Source: Mesocentrotus franciscanus (taxonomy: Eukaryota > Echinodermata > Echinoidea > Camarodonta > Strongylocentrotidae). Taken from it: a stretch of DNA of 64,000 bases. Positions 1 to 11,866 of this stretch are shown one piece after another. The first letter of the stretch is position 1. Each line of letters opens with the position of its first letter. The position numbers and the translations under genes were made by a program. The stretch lies in NCBI GenBank assembly GCA_037976565.1, contig CP137679.1:8043973-8107972 (forward strand), written 5' to 3'. Under the pieces are notes generated by a model, which worked only from the letters and a program-made list of their open reading frames with translations, had not been told where the DNA came from and did not search any database.

Positions 1-1640
1 ATATAATGTCAAGGATAATGCTATTCATATTGGTACAATATTAAATCCACAATCAAACCGCAAATGATGTGTTTTGTTGTCTGTCAGGTGCAGGTGTAAG
101 TATTTTGTAAATGTAGGCCCTATTCAGGCATCGAAAATAAATTCCAGTGGTTCAGATTATTTACAATTCCTTTCGAATCCATGTGATAAATCATTTTTCT
201 TTATGCCTACAAACTATGTTGAAATTTTGAATATTGTCAATTCGTTGAAAATAAGTTATTCTTGTAGTCATGATGAGATGAGTATGCACTTTTTAAAAAC
301 AAATAGCAGGAAGTATTGTAACGCCTCTAGTACATATCTGTAATTTATCACTTACAACAGGAGTCTTTCCGGACTCCTTGAAAATAGCAAAAGTAATTCC
401 AATATACAAAAAAGACGACTCTTCTCTAGTTTTAAATTACCGACCTGTTTCTATCTTACCAAGTATTTCTAAAGTCTTAGAAAGACTGGTTTATAATAGA
501 CTGTATGATTTTCTAACAAAAATTAACTGTTGTATGCAATTCAATATGGTTTTAGAAAATATCACTCAACGGAGTTAGCATTGCTACAATTATTTGATAG
601 AGTGTCAAATGCCTTAGCTGATCATAACATAAGCATGTTATTGGAGTATTCATGGATCTGAGCAAGGCATTTGACACTCTTGACCATACAATACTAATAC
701 GTAAATTGGAATACTATGGAGTTAGGGGTGTTACTACACAATGGTTTAAAAATATTTAACAAATAGAAAACAATATGTATGTTATGGTTCAAATGAATCA
801 GAATTATTATCTATAACGTGTGGAGTGCCACAAGGGTCAATCCTCGGCCCTTTGTTATTTTTGATATATGTAAATGATATTTATAATTCATCAAATGCAC
901 TGCAGTATATTTTATTCGCTGATGACATTAATGTATATTGTTCTAATTCAGCTTTTCAGATCCTTTTAAGAAATATTAACGCTGAATTACCAAATTTATC
1001 AAAATGGTTTAGAAGTAATAAACTGTCACTTAATTAAAAAAAAAACTATATATACTTTCAGAACAGGAAAAAAACGATATTCCTTACATTGAAATTATTT
1101 TGGATGGTGAACTATTGGAAAAAAAGGATAGCACTATTATTTTAACGTTTGTGTGTACCAATAATGTGTAATCGTCCATGACCTAGCATCGTTTATCCAT
1201 CCATGAATGAACCTGCATTCAATCAGCAGATGTATTAGTTTTATTGTATTAAAAGAAAACCAACGCTCCTCCTCTCCCCTTTCCTTTTCTTCTCTGCAAG
1301 TCACTCTTCTGCTTTTTTATTTACATTATTCTATCTAAGTTGAGGGCTGCGGGCACGTCAAGCTACTTTGCTTATGCTGTAGCCCTCCTGCATCTAATGT
1401 ATGTTAATTATGCATTAAATATTTTTGTTTAATTTCGTATGTTTTCTGTATGAAATTATATACATATGAAATATTGTATCAAACTAATGTTAATTATGCA
1501 TTCAATATATTTGTTTTATTTCGTATATTTTCTGTATATAGACATATGAAATATTGTATAAAAACCATACTATGTTCATGAAAATGTATGATGGAGAAAA
1601 AAAAAGATGCAGAAACCAATAAATCAAATCAAATAAAAAA
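1..1640 (+). mobile_element. decayed LINE (CR1/Jockey-type), 3' half
   Basis: Reverse-transcriptase blocks are seen in order but in shifting frames with stops: KIAKVIPIYKKDD and NYRPVSILPSISKVLE (378-480), a DLSKAFDTLDH-like block near 655-690, then GVPQGSILGPLLFLIYVNDI and LFADDINVY (820-945). The catalytic FADD survives but the open frame does not, so this copy is dead. The tail carries a TCAAA-type repeat at 1612-1640. Its 3' UTR matches the copy ending at 35450, so both belong to one family. The 5' part lies left of the window. Confidence 0.85.
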
Positions 1641-4072
1641 CGAGGAAATGTTGATGAAGAAAAATGTACCATAAATCCCCAAAATAGGATAATGAATATA
1701 TCACCAAAAAAGCAGGAGCATGAGACTAATGCGAACATATTCCATTGGAAATATGTTCTGGTGTTTATGAATCGAATTAATCATTATAATGTTATCCGTC
1801 GTGCAACCAGCGAGCGGTTTGTGAGAAAAAGGGTATGGGCGGGTGCATTTGTAGATAGAAGGTGGAGGGGTGGTGGTGAATGGGTAAAATGAAAGAAAGT
1901 GAAAGAACAATTAAGACTATATATTTTATTATTTTTAATATATAAACTATGAGCATGTTTATGCCTATATGGCTTTGTAAGGTTCCTTCAATTAACAGTG
2001 GGACTGATTTATGACGAATGAGATAACTTTTTTAAAAAAGGGACAAATATAATTGTATGTTAGTTTTTCACATTAATGTGGTGATTTTAATATAGCACCA
2101 CTAGCGTTAGAGATGGAGCTTGGGGCGATATCGGATTCGTGTATTCATGTGCCTGTGGTTTCAGGAATATAGCAAGTTATCTTTCTTTTTTGAAGGAAGT
2201 GGGAGGGGGAGGGGCTATAACAAAATAATTATGAAAGTTTCTCGAATATTAAGGCAGAGACAAATTTTGATGAATTCATCCATATAATTTACATTTATTT
2301 GTGAGTAATTTTTTTCTATATATACCCTATGTCTCTGACATGTTTGAGAAGCATATGAGAGGGATAGGCCGGATTGTTTCTAAAAAGGGGTTCAGGAGTT
2401 CACAACATTTCTCCTGGAGAGAGAAAAAAGGTACATAATATTCTATACCATATTTTAGGGAATTTAGAGTCCGAATTAGATTTGTAAATACATTTTGAAA
2501 TACGTGTTTAAAGTTGCCATTCTAATGCATTACAGAGCTTAATTATATAATGTTACTTAGCAATATATCATATTCTTTTTTCATTTTTTGCACTCTTTTA
2601 TATGGGTAATTTGGAGCCGGTGGACCCATGCACCCCCCTCCTCCACGGGCTATGCCGCTGCCCCTATAGTCAGTCTATTTAAGAAACTCACAAGATCAAA
2701 TTTCTTATTTCATACAGTGAAGGATGATTTATGTTATGAGGGTGAGAGCACCACTTCCAGTAATCTTAATCCAATTTTATATGTTTGTAATAGCATAGAG
2801 TATCCATCAAATAATATTTTGCTTTGCCTTATCATATTTTGCTCTGTTCTGTAGCCTCTCACTTTGTTGTCATCATATATTTCTCTCTAATGATTAATTT
2901 TGTTATTTTTAAGGAGCTATGATTATGTTTCATTAATTTTTTTCTCATCATTTGCTTATTCTTTTGTATATTGTGCCTTTTCCCACTAATCTGTAGTATA
3001 CTACATCTCAATTATTTGCAATTGTAATTATCTCTTAAAATTCTATCATACCATTTAAAGCACATAGAGACTTTTTGAGGATAATGCGCTATGTAACAGT
3101 CCACTTTAGTTACTATCATTATTAAAGAGAAGGCTCATTGAAATCTGAAAAATAGGTAAAATATGCCTCTATAGATTGCTGAGACCCTTAATAAAATGAA
3201 TAAAGTACTTTTTAAGCCGTCACTAGTGTGAGGATTAAATTAAAAGCAATTTTGATACCCTTTCCAGAACCAAATTACAAATTGAAATGACGGCGATAAA
3301 ACACATGCGATAGTGTGACGTCATGGAATGAACTACGTACCCAACATCACACATTCGGGACAACGTTGGATGCCCATCGCAATTTTTAGATATGGGTTTC
3401 ACGTTATTTGTATATTTTCCGCCAGTGGTGATACGCATGTATTTCCTTTATTTTGGCACTTTAAATGAGATACACCGAATAAATAATACTTTATACAAAT
3501 GTTTGATTGATTTTTATGTTATTTTCGTCACATTTGAGCATAAAAATCGGAATAATAATAACATTTTATGAGGGCACGTTAGCGTGTACGTGGCTGATCT
3601 GGGAGTGCGAAGGACGTTTTGCATGCTGACCTAACGACTCTTCTGGAGCAAAATAGGCGACAAATTTACATAAAATTGTCGAGATATTCATTATGAAAAT
3701 GTATGATTAAGCCCATTAATTTATGATCTTTGATAAATTAAGGAATAGTGCCGGATAAATGGGGAAAGGGGAAATCGAGAGAAGACCGAGATCAGCCCGG
3801 TTCGCGATTCACGGCTAGCTCGATCGCCCGCCGGGCTGGCTATGGCTATGTCAAGCCAGCAATCGTGCATGCGCTGCAGGCAGGTTATATAGTACCGTGC
3901 GTAAGCGTACATCGGACAAATCTTCTAGTTCTACTTCTAGGTCAAGATCTGCCAAATCTCAATTGTCGTTGTCGCGGCTGTCCGAGGTACTTCCTTCTTC
4001 TATCTCCTCAAAACTCAAATCAAGTATGTTTTCGTCGGATATCGATATTTCCGGGGATTATGATGAAGGTAA
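1641..4072. other. AT-rich stretch without a recognised gene
   Basis: I see no coding potential with conserved motifs, no splice-compatible exon and no RNA gene. A GC-richer patch near 2610-2670 resembles the degenerate ends of hAT-like repeats elsewhere in the window. One NPxY-like codon string on the minus strand near 2366 is discussed under rejected items. Another GC-rich patch (3745-3900) has short inverted segments only. Confidence 0.4.
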
Positions 4073-4862
4073 ACTAAGGGTAAGTTTATGCTCAATTTTG
4101 AAGGCAGAATAAAGGCGCTTTGAAACGCTCATCGTAAACGCTCATCGTAAACGCAGTTCCACGGTGTACTGTTTATGCTCCCTTCTCCAGGCCAATTCGG
4201 GCTCTGTAGGCCTATCTGGATTCGCATGCTACGTTGACCCCGGGTGGGCAGGTCAAGTTTTGGCGCGCTTCTTCGAATATGCTTTGTAGGCACTGCATAG
4301 GCAGGAGCACTGTATATAATCAAGGAGATACACAGCAGATGACGATGCAACGGGTAGGCCTTCCCCGTGTTAGCCATCTTGCTAAATGATATGCTTTGTA
4401 GGCACTGCACCGGCAGGAGCATGCCGCATTTATGCAGGCCAGGCGGCCACTGCATGTACGTGTATGCGATATGCGTTAAAATAAAAAGAAGAAATAAAAG
4501 AATAAAAGTACACAAACAAGAGAAATAAAATTTGAAAAATAGAAGGAAAAAAAAAATCTTAAAAAAAAAAAGATTATATATTGAAAATATATCATCTAAC
4601 ATAGAAATTATCTTTAAAAAAAAAGTTTATTCCGTTAGCACATTATATCTGTTAACACCCCTCGACCTACCCCACCCCCTCCATACCGTTTATGATGACG
4701 TCATTTAAACGCGTTTACAAATGATTGTGCGTTTATGCTTCCCCAGAAACCGTCTTTTTGAAGAATCGCCGTTTATCGGTGATTCTACGAAAATGAGAAA
4801 AGACGCAACCGTAACAAAAGCCTCATTTTGGCCAGAAAAAGTTGAGCATAAACGCACCCTAT
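4073..4862. repeat. candidate DNA transposon with imperfect terminal inverted repeats
   Basis: The left end (AAGGGTAAGTTTATGCTCAA) is a close inverse of the right end (TTGAGCATAAACGCACCCT). The GTTTATGCTC core recurs inside, near 4150-4185 and 4725-4740. No transposase is visible. A non-autonomous element is the simplest reading; target duplication is not clear. Confidence 0.45.
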
Positions 4863-5968
4863 GTCGGCTATGAATGGGTACGGCACTCAATGCAATACAA
4901 GTGATTTGCACACACACTACATGGCGCACCGTCGTCAATCAGATCAGCTGAGCGGCCCATTTTTCATTCCCTGACGTCACTGAAAAAATCAGCTGTATTA
5001 CTATGGTTTTAGGGGTCTTATGTGGGTTGATTTTTCGTCAATTTTAATCAACTTTTATAATTTTCGCCCGAATTTACAAGTTAAACAAATGTGATATTTT
5101 GACTCCGTGTAATTTTACGATTACAATGATACCAAATTCTTTGAATTGGTTCGTTTTCGTCCCCATACTGAGAAACTTGGGAATATAGGCACATATTCCA
5201 ACTTTTATTTCGCTTGACTTTTAATCCAAAACATTGGGAAGTACACATGTATTTGAAAAGTAAAAGTTATACACAAAAATAGAAGAAATAAATAGAAAAA
5301 TAGATGTGAAATAGTTAAGAGAGATGGGTATATACAAAAAAAAAGAGAGAAGAAAGAGAGAGGGGGAGGGAATGTAGGAAAAGAAAAGTCAGTGATAGTA
5401 AAATGAAAGAGATAGAGAAAAAGAGCTGAAAAAGAGATGAAAAGAGATTTTTTTTTGGGGGGGGGGGGCTGTGGATCATTATATTGCAAAAGAGGGGAAA
5501 TTATGGAGTAGAGAAATTAGTTAGGCTTATTTAATACACTCATTAAGGATGTGTATAATTATAAGCATCTCTCTCCAACTTTCGCTCTATCTCAACCCAC
5601 TTCAGCACATCACTACCTCTCTCTCTCACTCTCTGTCTCTCTCAGTCGACGGTCGCAGGGCACCGAAACTTGCTCCCAATTCAGCGATTTTCCAATGGCG
5701 AATTATGAGATCGCAGAGCTCGTAAACAGGTCGCCCGTTGATCGCTCGGGCATCGGCAGACATTCGATCGATATTCGGACGGCGTTCCGACGATTTTAGA
5801 GCATTTGAGGCTTTAAAAATTCGGACGGAGTTCGGCAGAGCTGCGCGGCCGCCGCACGAGCTCCCTACGATACTCGAACGTCCACCTCCCGTATCCCGCC
5901 CGCGACTTGTACAAAGTCGGGCGTGCTTCGAGCGCGCTCCGTTCTGGTGTTGGGGGGACTTTAATCTT
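4863..5968. other. non-coding stretch with polypurine and CT microsatellites
   Basis: Holds a GA-rich tract (about 5330-5470, ending in a G-run), a CT tract (5610-5645) and GC-rich unique sequence (5650-5960). The open frames in the GC-rich part have no recognisable motif on either strand. I see nothing else. Confidence 0.4.
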
Positions 5969-6283
5969 TCGCAAACATAGCGATTTTTTGCTCTCATATA
6001 TAAGAGCAGAAATTTGTTGCAACAAACTCCTACTAATAATTATATAGTAGCGAAATCTGCAATAGCGAGTTAGATCGTTACAGTTGGCAAACTCCTATTA
6101 TAGTAGTAGCAAAATTCAAATAGCGAGTTAGATTGCTACGGCTGCTCGCTCTCCTATATAAGAGCAAAATTCAAATAGCGAGTCAGATCGCTACAACTGG
6201 CAAACTCCTTCTAGTAGTAGCTTTGTCGCAACAAATTTCTGCTCTTATATATATGTGAGAGCACAAAATCGCTATTTTTGCGA
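5969..6283. repeat. foldback element with about 55-bp inverted arms
   Basis: The left arm (about 5969-6025) and right arm (about 6225-6283) are near-perfect inverses, sharing TAGCGATTTT, a GAGAGC/TATATA core and AGCAGAAATTTGTTGC. The middle holds three imperfect direct copies of a unit starting TAGCGAGTTAGATCG (about 6060, 6120, 6178). No coding capacity. Probably a MITE or foldback transposon. Confidence 0.6.
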
Positions 6284-6341
6284 GACTGTTGTTTCCCAGG
6301 CCGCGTAGTCCTATGCCAGCAAATAACGCCTCGTCCGCTAA

Positions 6342-6602
6342 TGCCTGAGTCCCACCTTTGCGTATTTGGCTTGCGTATTGCTGCGTATTTATGGCAAGCC
6401 GTTTTAACATTTATTCCTTTTTCTTGATGTCAAGAAATGAATTCTTGATATCAAGAATTACTATTGCTTTACAACAGAAAATCATTTCTTGATATCAATA
6501 ATTCATTTCTTGAAATCAAGACATAGGAATAAAAAGTTAAAACGGCTAGCCATAAATACGCAGCAATACGCAAGCCAAATACGCAAAGGTGTGACTCAGG
6601 CA
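6342..6602. mobile_element. MITE/foldback element, 261 bp, TAA target duplication
   Basis: Termini TGCCTGAGTC and GACTCAGGCA begin inverted arms of about 110 bp with roughly 90 percent identity by eye, including a shared GCGTATTTGGCTTGCGTATT. The element is flanked by direct TAA (6339-6341 and 6603-6605). A 3-bp TWA duplication is typical of PIF/Harbinger-type non-autonomous elements. It ends 41 bp from the donor of integrin exon E19 inside the last visible intron. Confidence 0.8.
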
Positions 6603-6643
6603 TAAGGGCGTAAAGCAAAGAGGGACAAGGGTTCGAGCCTTAC

Positions 6644-6807
6644 CGGAAGCCACTGGGGTTTCTTACAGTCTTTCTTCCACTGAGCATACTCTCTCTCATC
6701 TTGGATGTAGGTGTATAACTTCCAGGCGCAGACCAGGATCATCCCGATCAATACGATGCCGAGAATGATTCCGATGATGATCCACTTGATGTCTGTTGTG
6801 ATGCATG
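6644..6807 (-). CDS. integrin beta exon E19: transmembrane helix and juxtamembrane tail
   Basis: 164 nt, GAACAG acceptor and GTAAGG donor, leaving in phase 0. It reads TCITTDIKW, then the helix IIIGIILGIVLIGMILVCAW, then KLYTYIQDEREYAQW and KKDCKKPQWLP. The last part aligns with the KLLxxIHDRREFAKFEKE talin- and alpha-subunit-binding region, keeping the key Asp. NPxY motifs are absent and should be in one more exon to the left. If the donor is skipped the frame runs on only about 15 codons to a stop, giving a tail without NPxY. Confidence 0.93.
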
Positions 6808-6894
6808 CTGTTCGATGAGGATAAAGATGAGGGTATTGTAAATCAGATTTAGGAAAAAAAAGTACATGGGACAGTGCATGAATCATCTAGTACT

Positions 6895-7190
6895 TCCCCT
6901 CTCTTTCTCTCTCTCTCTCTCTCTTTCTCTCCTTTTCTCTTTCTCTCTCTCTCTCTCTCACGCACAAGCACGCACGCACACGCACACACAAACCCACATT
7001 TTCTCTCTACTTCCAACCGCTCCTTTCCTACCGTCATTCTCTGTCTTTCTGTATATCTCTACCTTTCTCTCTCACCCCTCTCTCCATTTCTCTCTCTCTC
7101 TCTCTCTCTTTCACCTTCTCTCTCTCCTTTTCTCCCTGTCTCTCTCACCCTCTCTCTCCCTTTCTCTCTCTCTCTATATATATATTTCTT
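6895..7190. repeat. CT/GA microsatellite block
   Basis: Long CT-dinucleotide runs interrupted by CA-rich and unique bits, ending in a short TA run. It lies in the intron between E18 and E19. The long open frames across it are low-complexity artefacts. Confidence 0.9.
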
Positions 7191-7280
7191 CACCTGTCAC
7201 TCTTTCGTCTCTTGGAACTTAACTGCCTCTTGCATTAACTGAAAGCTTCTACTTGTTGACACATGTATACATGTACTTAC

Positions 7281-7391
7281 TTTCTTCCCCCTCAACATAT
7301 ACCTTGACTGTTCCATTCTCTGAGACAATGACAAACTGAACAAAGCATACGCCGCTCACCGGAAAGTCACATTTGGGGTTGTCTTTCGTAT
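7281..7391 (-). CDS. integrin beta exon E18: beta-tail domain, second part
   Basis: 111 nt, ATTTCAG acceptor and GTAAGT donor with one base over. It starts YTKDNPKCDFPVSGVCFVQF and ends ENGTVKVYVEGEE. Phase and position identify it as the membrane-proximal beta-tail segment. This domain is poorly conserved between paralogues, so identity rests mainly on context. NGT is a potential glycosylation site. Confidence 0.9.
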
Positions 7392-7669
7392 CTGAAATGA
7401 CAGAGATAAATAATAGATCGTAGATGAATAATATATGATAAATAGTTCATTACCAAATAAAGAAACAATGATGCAGAACTGATTTGCAATCATTTTACAT
7501 TTTGATTAATTAATTAATAAGCTACTTGGCAAAATAGAAACCAAATGTATCATACATCTTCAACATTTGGTATGACGATGATACTGGTACTACACATGCT
7601 GCACTTTTCTCGTTGTAATCAACACTTCAACCACACATTCATCCACTGATTAACACTCATCATACTTAC

Positions 7670-7802
7670 ACTCTTCAATACTTGGAACGTTGATGATGTC
7701 GATACTGCACATGCCGCACTGTTCAAGTGTTAGCCTACCTGATCTAAACATTGTACACTGTACACAATCTCGGTGTATGAGACAAATTCCAAATGGACAT
7801 GT
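7670..7802 (-). CDS. integrin beta exon E17: beta-tail domain, first part
   Basis: 133 nt, ATGGCAG acceptor and GTAAGT donor with one base over. It starts TCPFGICLIHRDCVQCTMFR and ends IDIINVPSIEE. The C-VQC motif is conserved where the beta-tail domain begins. Confidence 0.92.
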
Positions 7803-8278
7803 CTGCCATGAGGGAATAAAAAGTCAGTTTCATTCGAAATGTAAGATTTACTTTCGTATTCAAGAAAAAGCTTTCAAATCATACTAATTTTAATGTAAAT
7901 AAAATATTTGTTATTGAATGTCTTAAACTTTAAAAGCATTGAAATTTCTATCAAAGTAAAAATGAAAGATGGCTTAAAATGTTATATCTAAAACGAAATT
8001 GAAGAAATATCATATATTTTACGACATGAATCATTATCGACACTCGAAGCTCAACTGTGAGCTCGGTTCAATAGTAATTTAACGAGTGCTTTATTAAACC
8101 ACTATAAGTACTAGTATTACATGTATTATCATCATTATTACAGAAGAAGGTAACCGTGGCAAATTTCCAGATTTTTGCTTTTAGATATTGCCTATTAGAA
8201 CATTTATATCCCCATGCATTTTATTCAAATCTAAGATGACTAACAAAGACTTAGCAACATTCATCAACACAAACTTAC

Positions 8279-8371
8279 AGGGCATTTCTCACAGGTTTCC
8301 CCCTGAAACTGTGAGTCCGTAAAACACTCGCAGACACCACACACACATGTTCCGTGTGCGTTACATTCCAA
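8279..8371 (-). CDS. integrin beta exon E16: I-EGF4
   Basis: 93 nt, phase 0 at both ends, TTGCAG acceptor and GTAAGT donor. It reads LECNAHGTCVCGVCECFTDS then QFQGETCEKCP, a standard CxxxGxCxCGxCxC...GxxCExCP repeat closing the EGF stalk. Confidence 0.95.
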
Positions 8372-8419
8372 CTGCAATGGAAGAGAATGTTGTTGAAGAA
8401 TTTTTGAACACATCAATAC

Positions 8420-8710
8420 CTCAGTGATACCGTAGTGTAGCAACAGTGATGCCACACTGAGACGAGAGTGATATCATAGTGAAACTCTAGTGATACCATA
8501 GTGATACTACAGTGATAACACAGTGATACTACAGTGGTGTCACAATGATACCATAGTGACACCATAGTGACACCAGTGATACCACAGTGGTACCTCAGTT
8601 ATACCACAGTGATACCAGTGATACCACAGTGAGACCTTAGTGATACCACAATGATATCACAGTGTTACAACAATAGTCAAGATACCTCAGTGATATCAAA
8701 ATAAAACCTC
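8420..8710. repeat. minisatellite of about 10-11 bp (GTGATACCACA type)
   Basis: More than twenty degenerate tandem copies of a GTGATAC(C/T)(A/T)CA unit with drift in the last bases. It sits in the intron between E15 and E16, starting about 50 bp from the E16 acceptor. Confidence 0.85.
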
Positions 8711-8983
8711 AGTCATATAACCCAAGAAACAACATTGATGTCAATGTGAATTCAAAGTGATCATTGGGTATTAACAAAATATTTAGTTTATGAATTACTT
8801 TATCGTTTGAACGGTTGTTTGACTTGTTGGTAATTGATCTGTTAACGGATACATAGATGGGTTTATGAATTCATCTATCCACATATTGTATAATTACCAA
8901 TTCACATAACACGTCCTGAAGTATCAAATATTACAGGGATCACTCGATCTAACAACACCACATAATTAAAAAGGATGACTTAC

Positions 8984-9111
8984 TCCATTGCTAGACCGAC
9001 ACATTTCTTTTCGTGTTGGACAGTCACAACTATCGCCCTTGAAGCCCGGGTTGCATTGGCACTTAGGTTGTCTTGTTGCTACGTCACATACACACCTTCC
9101 TCTATCAGGCC
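8984..9111 (-). CDS. integrin beta exon E15: I-EGF3
   Basis: 128 nt, TCGTAG acceptor and GTAAGT donor. It starts GPDRGRCVCDVATRQPKCQC and ends CPTRKEMCRSSNG. The Cys spacing fits a beta-chain EGF repeat, including the CDCP step. The DVATRQPK stretch between the C-x-C pairs differs from the usual GxCxCG form and may be lineage-specific. Confidence 0.94.
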
Positions 9112-9394
9112 CTACGAAAGAAACAAATGTCTTTTTTTTAAAAGAAAGTGTTGGTTCTAGTAATGCTATAAACAAAAATACAGCATAATTTATGTTGATA
9201 CTATGTGATGTTCAAATTAAAATGAAAAGGATCAATAAAACATGAAATTCCAAATTAAACATACACAATTCCTTAAACAATAATAAAATACACATTAAGT
9301 AAAAGCTTGTATTTCTTCAATCCTGAAGCAATTTACCCTAGCTTTCAGTCCGACTGCCATGAGACCCTAAAGAAAATCAAAGGAATTCATTTCT

Positions 9395-9480
9395 AAATAC
9401 CTTCTTACTACACCAGGGTTGAGAGTAGGAAATGTAGCTTAAGGTCTTGCCTAAAAGGGCAGTAATGACACAAAATGTAC
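9395..9480 (-). repeat. SINE tail fragment
   Basis: The run GTTGAGAGTAGGAAATGTAG...GTCTTGCC at about 9418-9455 parallels the body of the SINE at 11275-11463 in the same orientation. No tRNA-like head is present, so this is a truncated copy. Confidence 0.5.
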
Positions 9481-9589
9481 ATCCGTCTACTCATAAGATG
9501 CTGATGATACAAATACAACTACACGAATTTCGACTGAGAACTTGAAGAATGTTGTTTTTCGTCAGCGAATTTGAGATGAGAATACATAC

Positions 9590-9671
9590 CTCCACAACGC
9601 AATTCCCGGCTGTAGGGACAGTTGAAGTTATCACATTCGCAGAATTGTCCCCAGATAATTTCACCGGGGTT
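9590..9671 (-). CDS. integrin beta exon E14: I-EGF2/3 junction
   Basis: 82 nt, TTTTCAG acceptor and GTATG donor with one base over. It reads NPGEIIWGQFCECDNFNCPY then SRELRCG. The GxFCECDNFxC motif is near-universal at this position in integrin beta stalks. Confidence 0.95.
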
Positions 9672-9687
9672 CTGAAAATTTGACTAT

Positions 9688-9786
9688 ACATGGATAATAA
9701 TGACAATAATAACAATAATAATAATGGTAATATTAATGATAATAATAACAACGTTAATAATAACACTAAAAATAATGATAACAATA
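9688..9786. repeat. AAT/AAC trinucleotide tract
   Basis: Imperfect ATAATAATGACAATAAT-type run just outside the acceptor of exon E14. It is similar in composition to the longer tract starting at 10480. Confidence 0.85.
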
Positions 9787-10402
9787 CAGGCCCATTTTAC
9801 AAAGTGTTAGATATCCATTCAAAAGATACCCAAGTATAACGTGAAAAGTTGTGTGTAGGTCAGAGAATCTTTACAAAATACATAATACCGTTACTGCATC
9901 ATGGCATTAGTCATTTAATCCAATTCTTCATTACAGTAATTCTTATCAACCAAATCATGAACGGAAAGTTATTAACATGAGTAGTAAAAAAGATACAGAG
10001 GACAAATACAATGATAATACAATATCATGTTAACAAAGAACAGAAAGCAGGAAAATGCAAAATCAGACATATGAAACATTATACAATAATTTCCCAGACA
10101 TTTCATCAATATCAGGTTAAGATATAATCAACGAATTTCAATTGTGATAATCCAACATCAATAAGTCGAATGGTGGAAAAAGCTTATAATCCATATCTTA
10201 GATATTTTTATAATGATCTTCACTATCTATTTATGCATTCTGTTGATATCTAAGATACATTCAAAGATTATGGCATACATGGGCGTCGATCCTTACTTAA
10301 TATCTATTGCTCAGGGGGGGGGGGGTGAATGAATAGATCATCCTCCCATGGACAATAGGTATCAATTACAGATCTACGCCCATGATGGTATAAAAAGGTT
10401 AC

Positions 10403-10475
10403 CCAAGTGTTATCACAGACACATTTCCCACATATGCATTCTCCACGTCCAGAACAAGTTCTTGTTGTGTTATCC
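10403..10475 (-). CDS. integrin beta exon E13: I-EGF2
   Basis: 73 nt, ATCCAG acceptor and GTAACC donor. It reads TDNTTRTCSGRGECICGKCV then CDNTW. CSGRGxCxCGxCxC is a signature of integrin stalk EGF repeats. A 760-bp trinucleotide-rich tract starts within 15 bp of the acceptor. Confidence 0.93.
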
Positions 10476-10479
10476 CTGG

Positions 10480-11245
10480 ATAATAATAATTAATAATAAT
10501 AATAGTAATAATGAAAATTATAATAACAATCATAATTATAACAATAATAATAATCATAATGATAATAATAATAATAATGATGATAATAATAATAATAAGA
10601 AGAAGAAGAAGTAGAAAACAAATAATAACAATGAAAGCCTACTAATAATAATGATAATAACGATGATAATAATGATGATAATGATAATAAATAATAATAA
10701 TGATAATAAATAATACTAATAATAATAATAATAATAGTAATAATAATAATAAAACAAAATAATAACAATGAAAGCCTACTAATAATGATAACGATGATAA
10801 TAGTAATGATAATGATAATAAATAATAATAATAATAATAATAATAATCATAATCATAGGCCTAATAATGATAATAATAATAATGATATTAATAATAGTAG
10901 TACTACCACTAATAATAATAATAAGAGTCATAATGATAATGATAATGTTGCTAATTATACTAACTATAATAATGACAATAATAAAAATAATAACAATATT
11001 GATAATTATAACAATGATAATGATTATAATAATAAAAAACATGATAATGATGATTCTGACAATAATAATGATAATGGCAATAATAATGATAATAATAATT
11101 ATTATTAAAAAAATATTAATAATAATAACAAGAAGAATAAGAACAATAATAATCATAACAATAATAATACTAATAATAAGGATACTACTAATAATAATTA
11201 TGATCATAAAAGTAATAATGATATTTATAATAACAGTGATAACAA
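10480..11245. repeat. 760-bp imperfect AAT/GAT trinucleotide tract
   Basis: Almost continuous AAT, GAT and AAC triplets with occasional interruptions, including a direct copy of a GAAAGCCTACTAATAAT segment (about 10632 and 10770). The Asn-rich or Ile-rich open frames are artefacts of the repeat. It fills most of the intron between E12 and E13. Confidence 0.9.
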
Positions 11246-11274
11246 TTGCAAACAGGGAATCCACATAAGCATCA

Positions 11275-11463
11275 TTGTTGTTTTTCCTTAGGACACTGCA
11301 TTTATTAATACCCAACAATAGCTAGGTACCCATTCACCCCTGGTTGGAGAGTGGCAAATGTGGATTAATGTCTTGCCAAAGGACAATAATGCCAGGCTGG
11401 GATTCGAACGCTATACCCTTAGATTGAGAGTCAACTGAAAGAACCACCATACCACAACACCTC
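11275..11463 (-). mobile_element. tRNA-derived SINE
   Basis: Read on the minus strand, a tRNA-like head holds an A-box-like TGGTATGGTGG and a B-box GCGTTCGAATCCC at pol III promoter spacing. A body follows with GTCCTTTGGCAAGACATTAA and AACCAGGGGTGAATGGGTAC. The head is not a functional tRNA by eye, since no clean cloverleaf is seen. It sits in the intron between E12 and E13. Confidence 0.65.
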
Positions 11464-11469
11464 CAAATG

Positions 11470-11860
11470 CCCGGAAAGGAACACAATTGTCAGGATAAGA
11501 TAAGAATATCATTTTTAAAATCAGTTTACTGGTCCCAGACTTTGGACCAATTTAAATGACCATGTTAAAACATACCTCCTTACCCCGACAATTTGTTTGA
11601 ATATAAATCGAACTCTAGATGTTTAGCCCATTTCAGATTTTTTTCCTTGCCCCCCCCCCCCCTCTCTCTTTCTCTTTCTCTTGATCCATGTACATTCTGT
11701 TCATATGAATGATCTTTTAATATGACATTGTAGCAATAAAATAAAATTATCAGCGTTTCCCAATGGAAGAGGAAAAGATGATAACTTTGAACCCATTATT
11801 TTATGGATGGCTTCATTTCATTAATTTCACTTAAAAGTTGCTATTTGGGGGTACCATGAT
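11470..11860. other. intron sequence without recognised feature
   Basis: Holds a C-run followed by a CT-run (11648-11680), the pyrimidine side of a short low-complexity patch. Otherwise I see nothing here. Confidence 0.4.
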
Positions 11861-11866
11861 ACTAAC

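Noticed and set aside
2340..2395. NPAY-like codons on the minus strand as the missing integrin cytoplasmic exon
   Set aside because: The candidate acceptor puts NPAY out of phase with E19. There is no second NPxY, and the flanking residues do not resemble an integrin tail. A match of this size is expected by chance in several kilobases.
5650..5960. GC-rich patch as a promoter or CpG island
   Set aside because: It is downstream of the visible integrin exons on the gene's strand, with no TATA, initiator or transcript evidence; composition alone is not enough.
10779..11318. Ile-rich or Asn-rich open frames
   Set aside because: Artefacts of AAT/GAT triplets; the frame lengths follow the repeat, not selection.
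11395..11463. Functional tRNA gene
   Set aside because: Box A and B motifs are present, but arms do not pair into a clean cloverleaf and the sequence continues into a SINE body.
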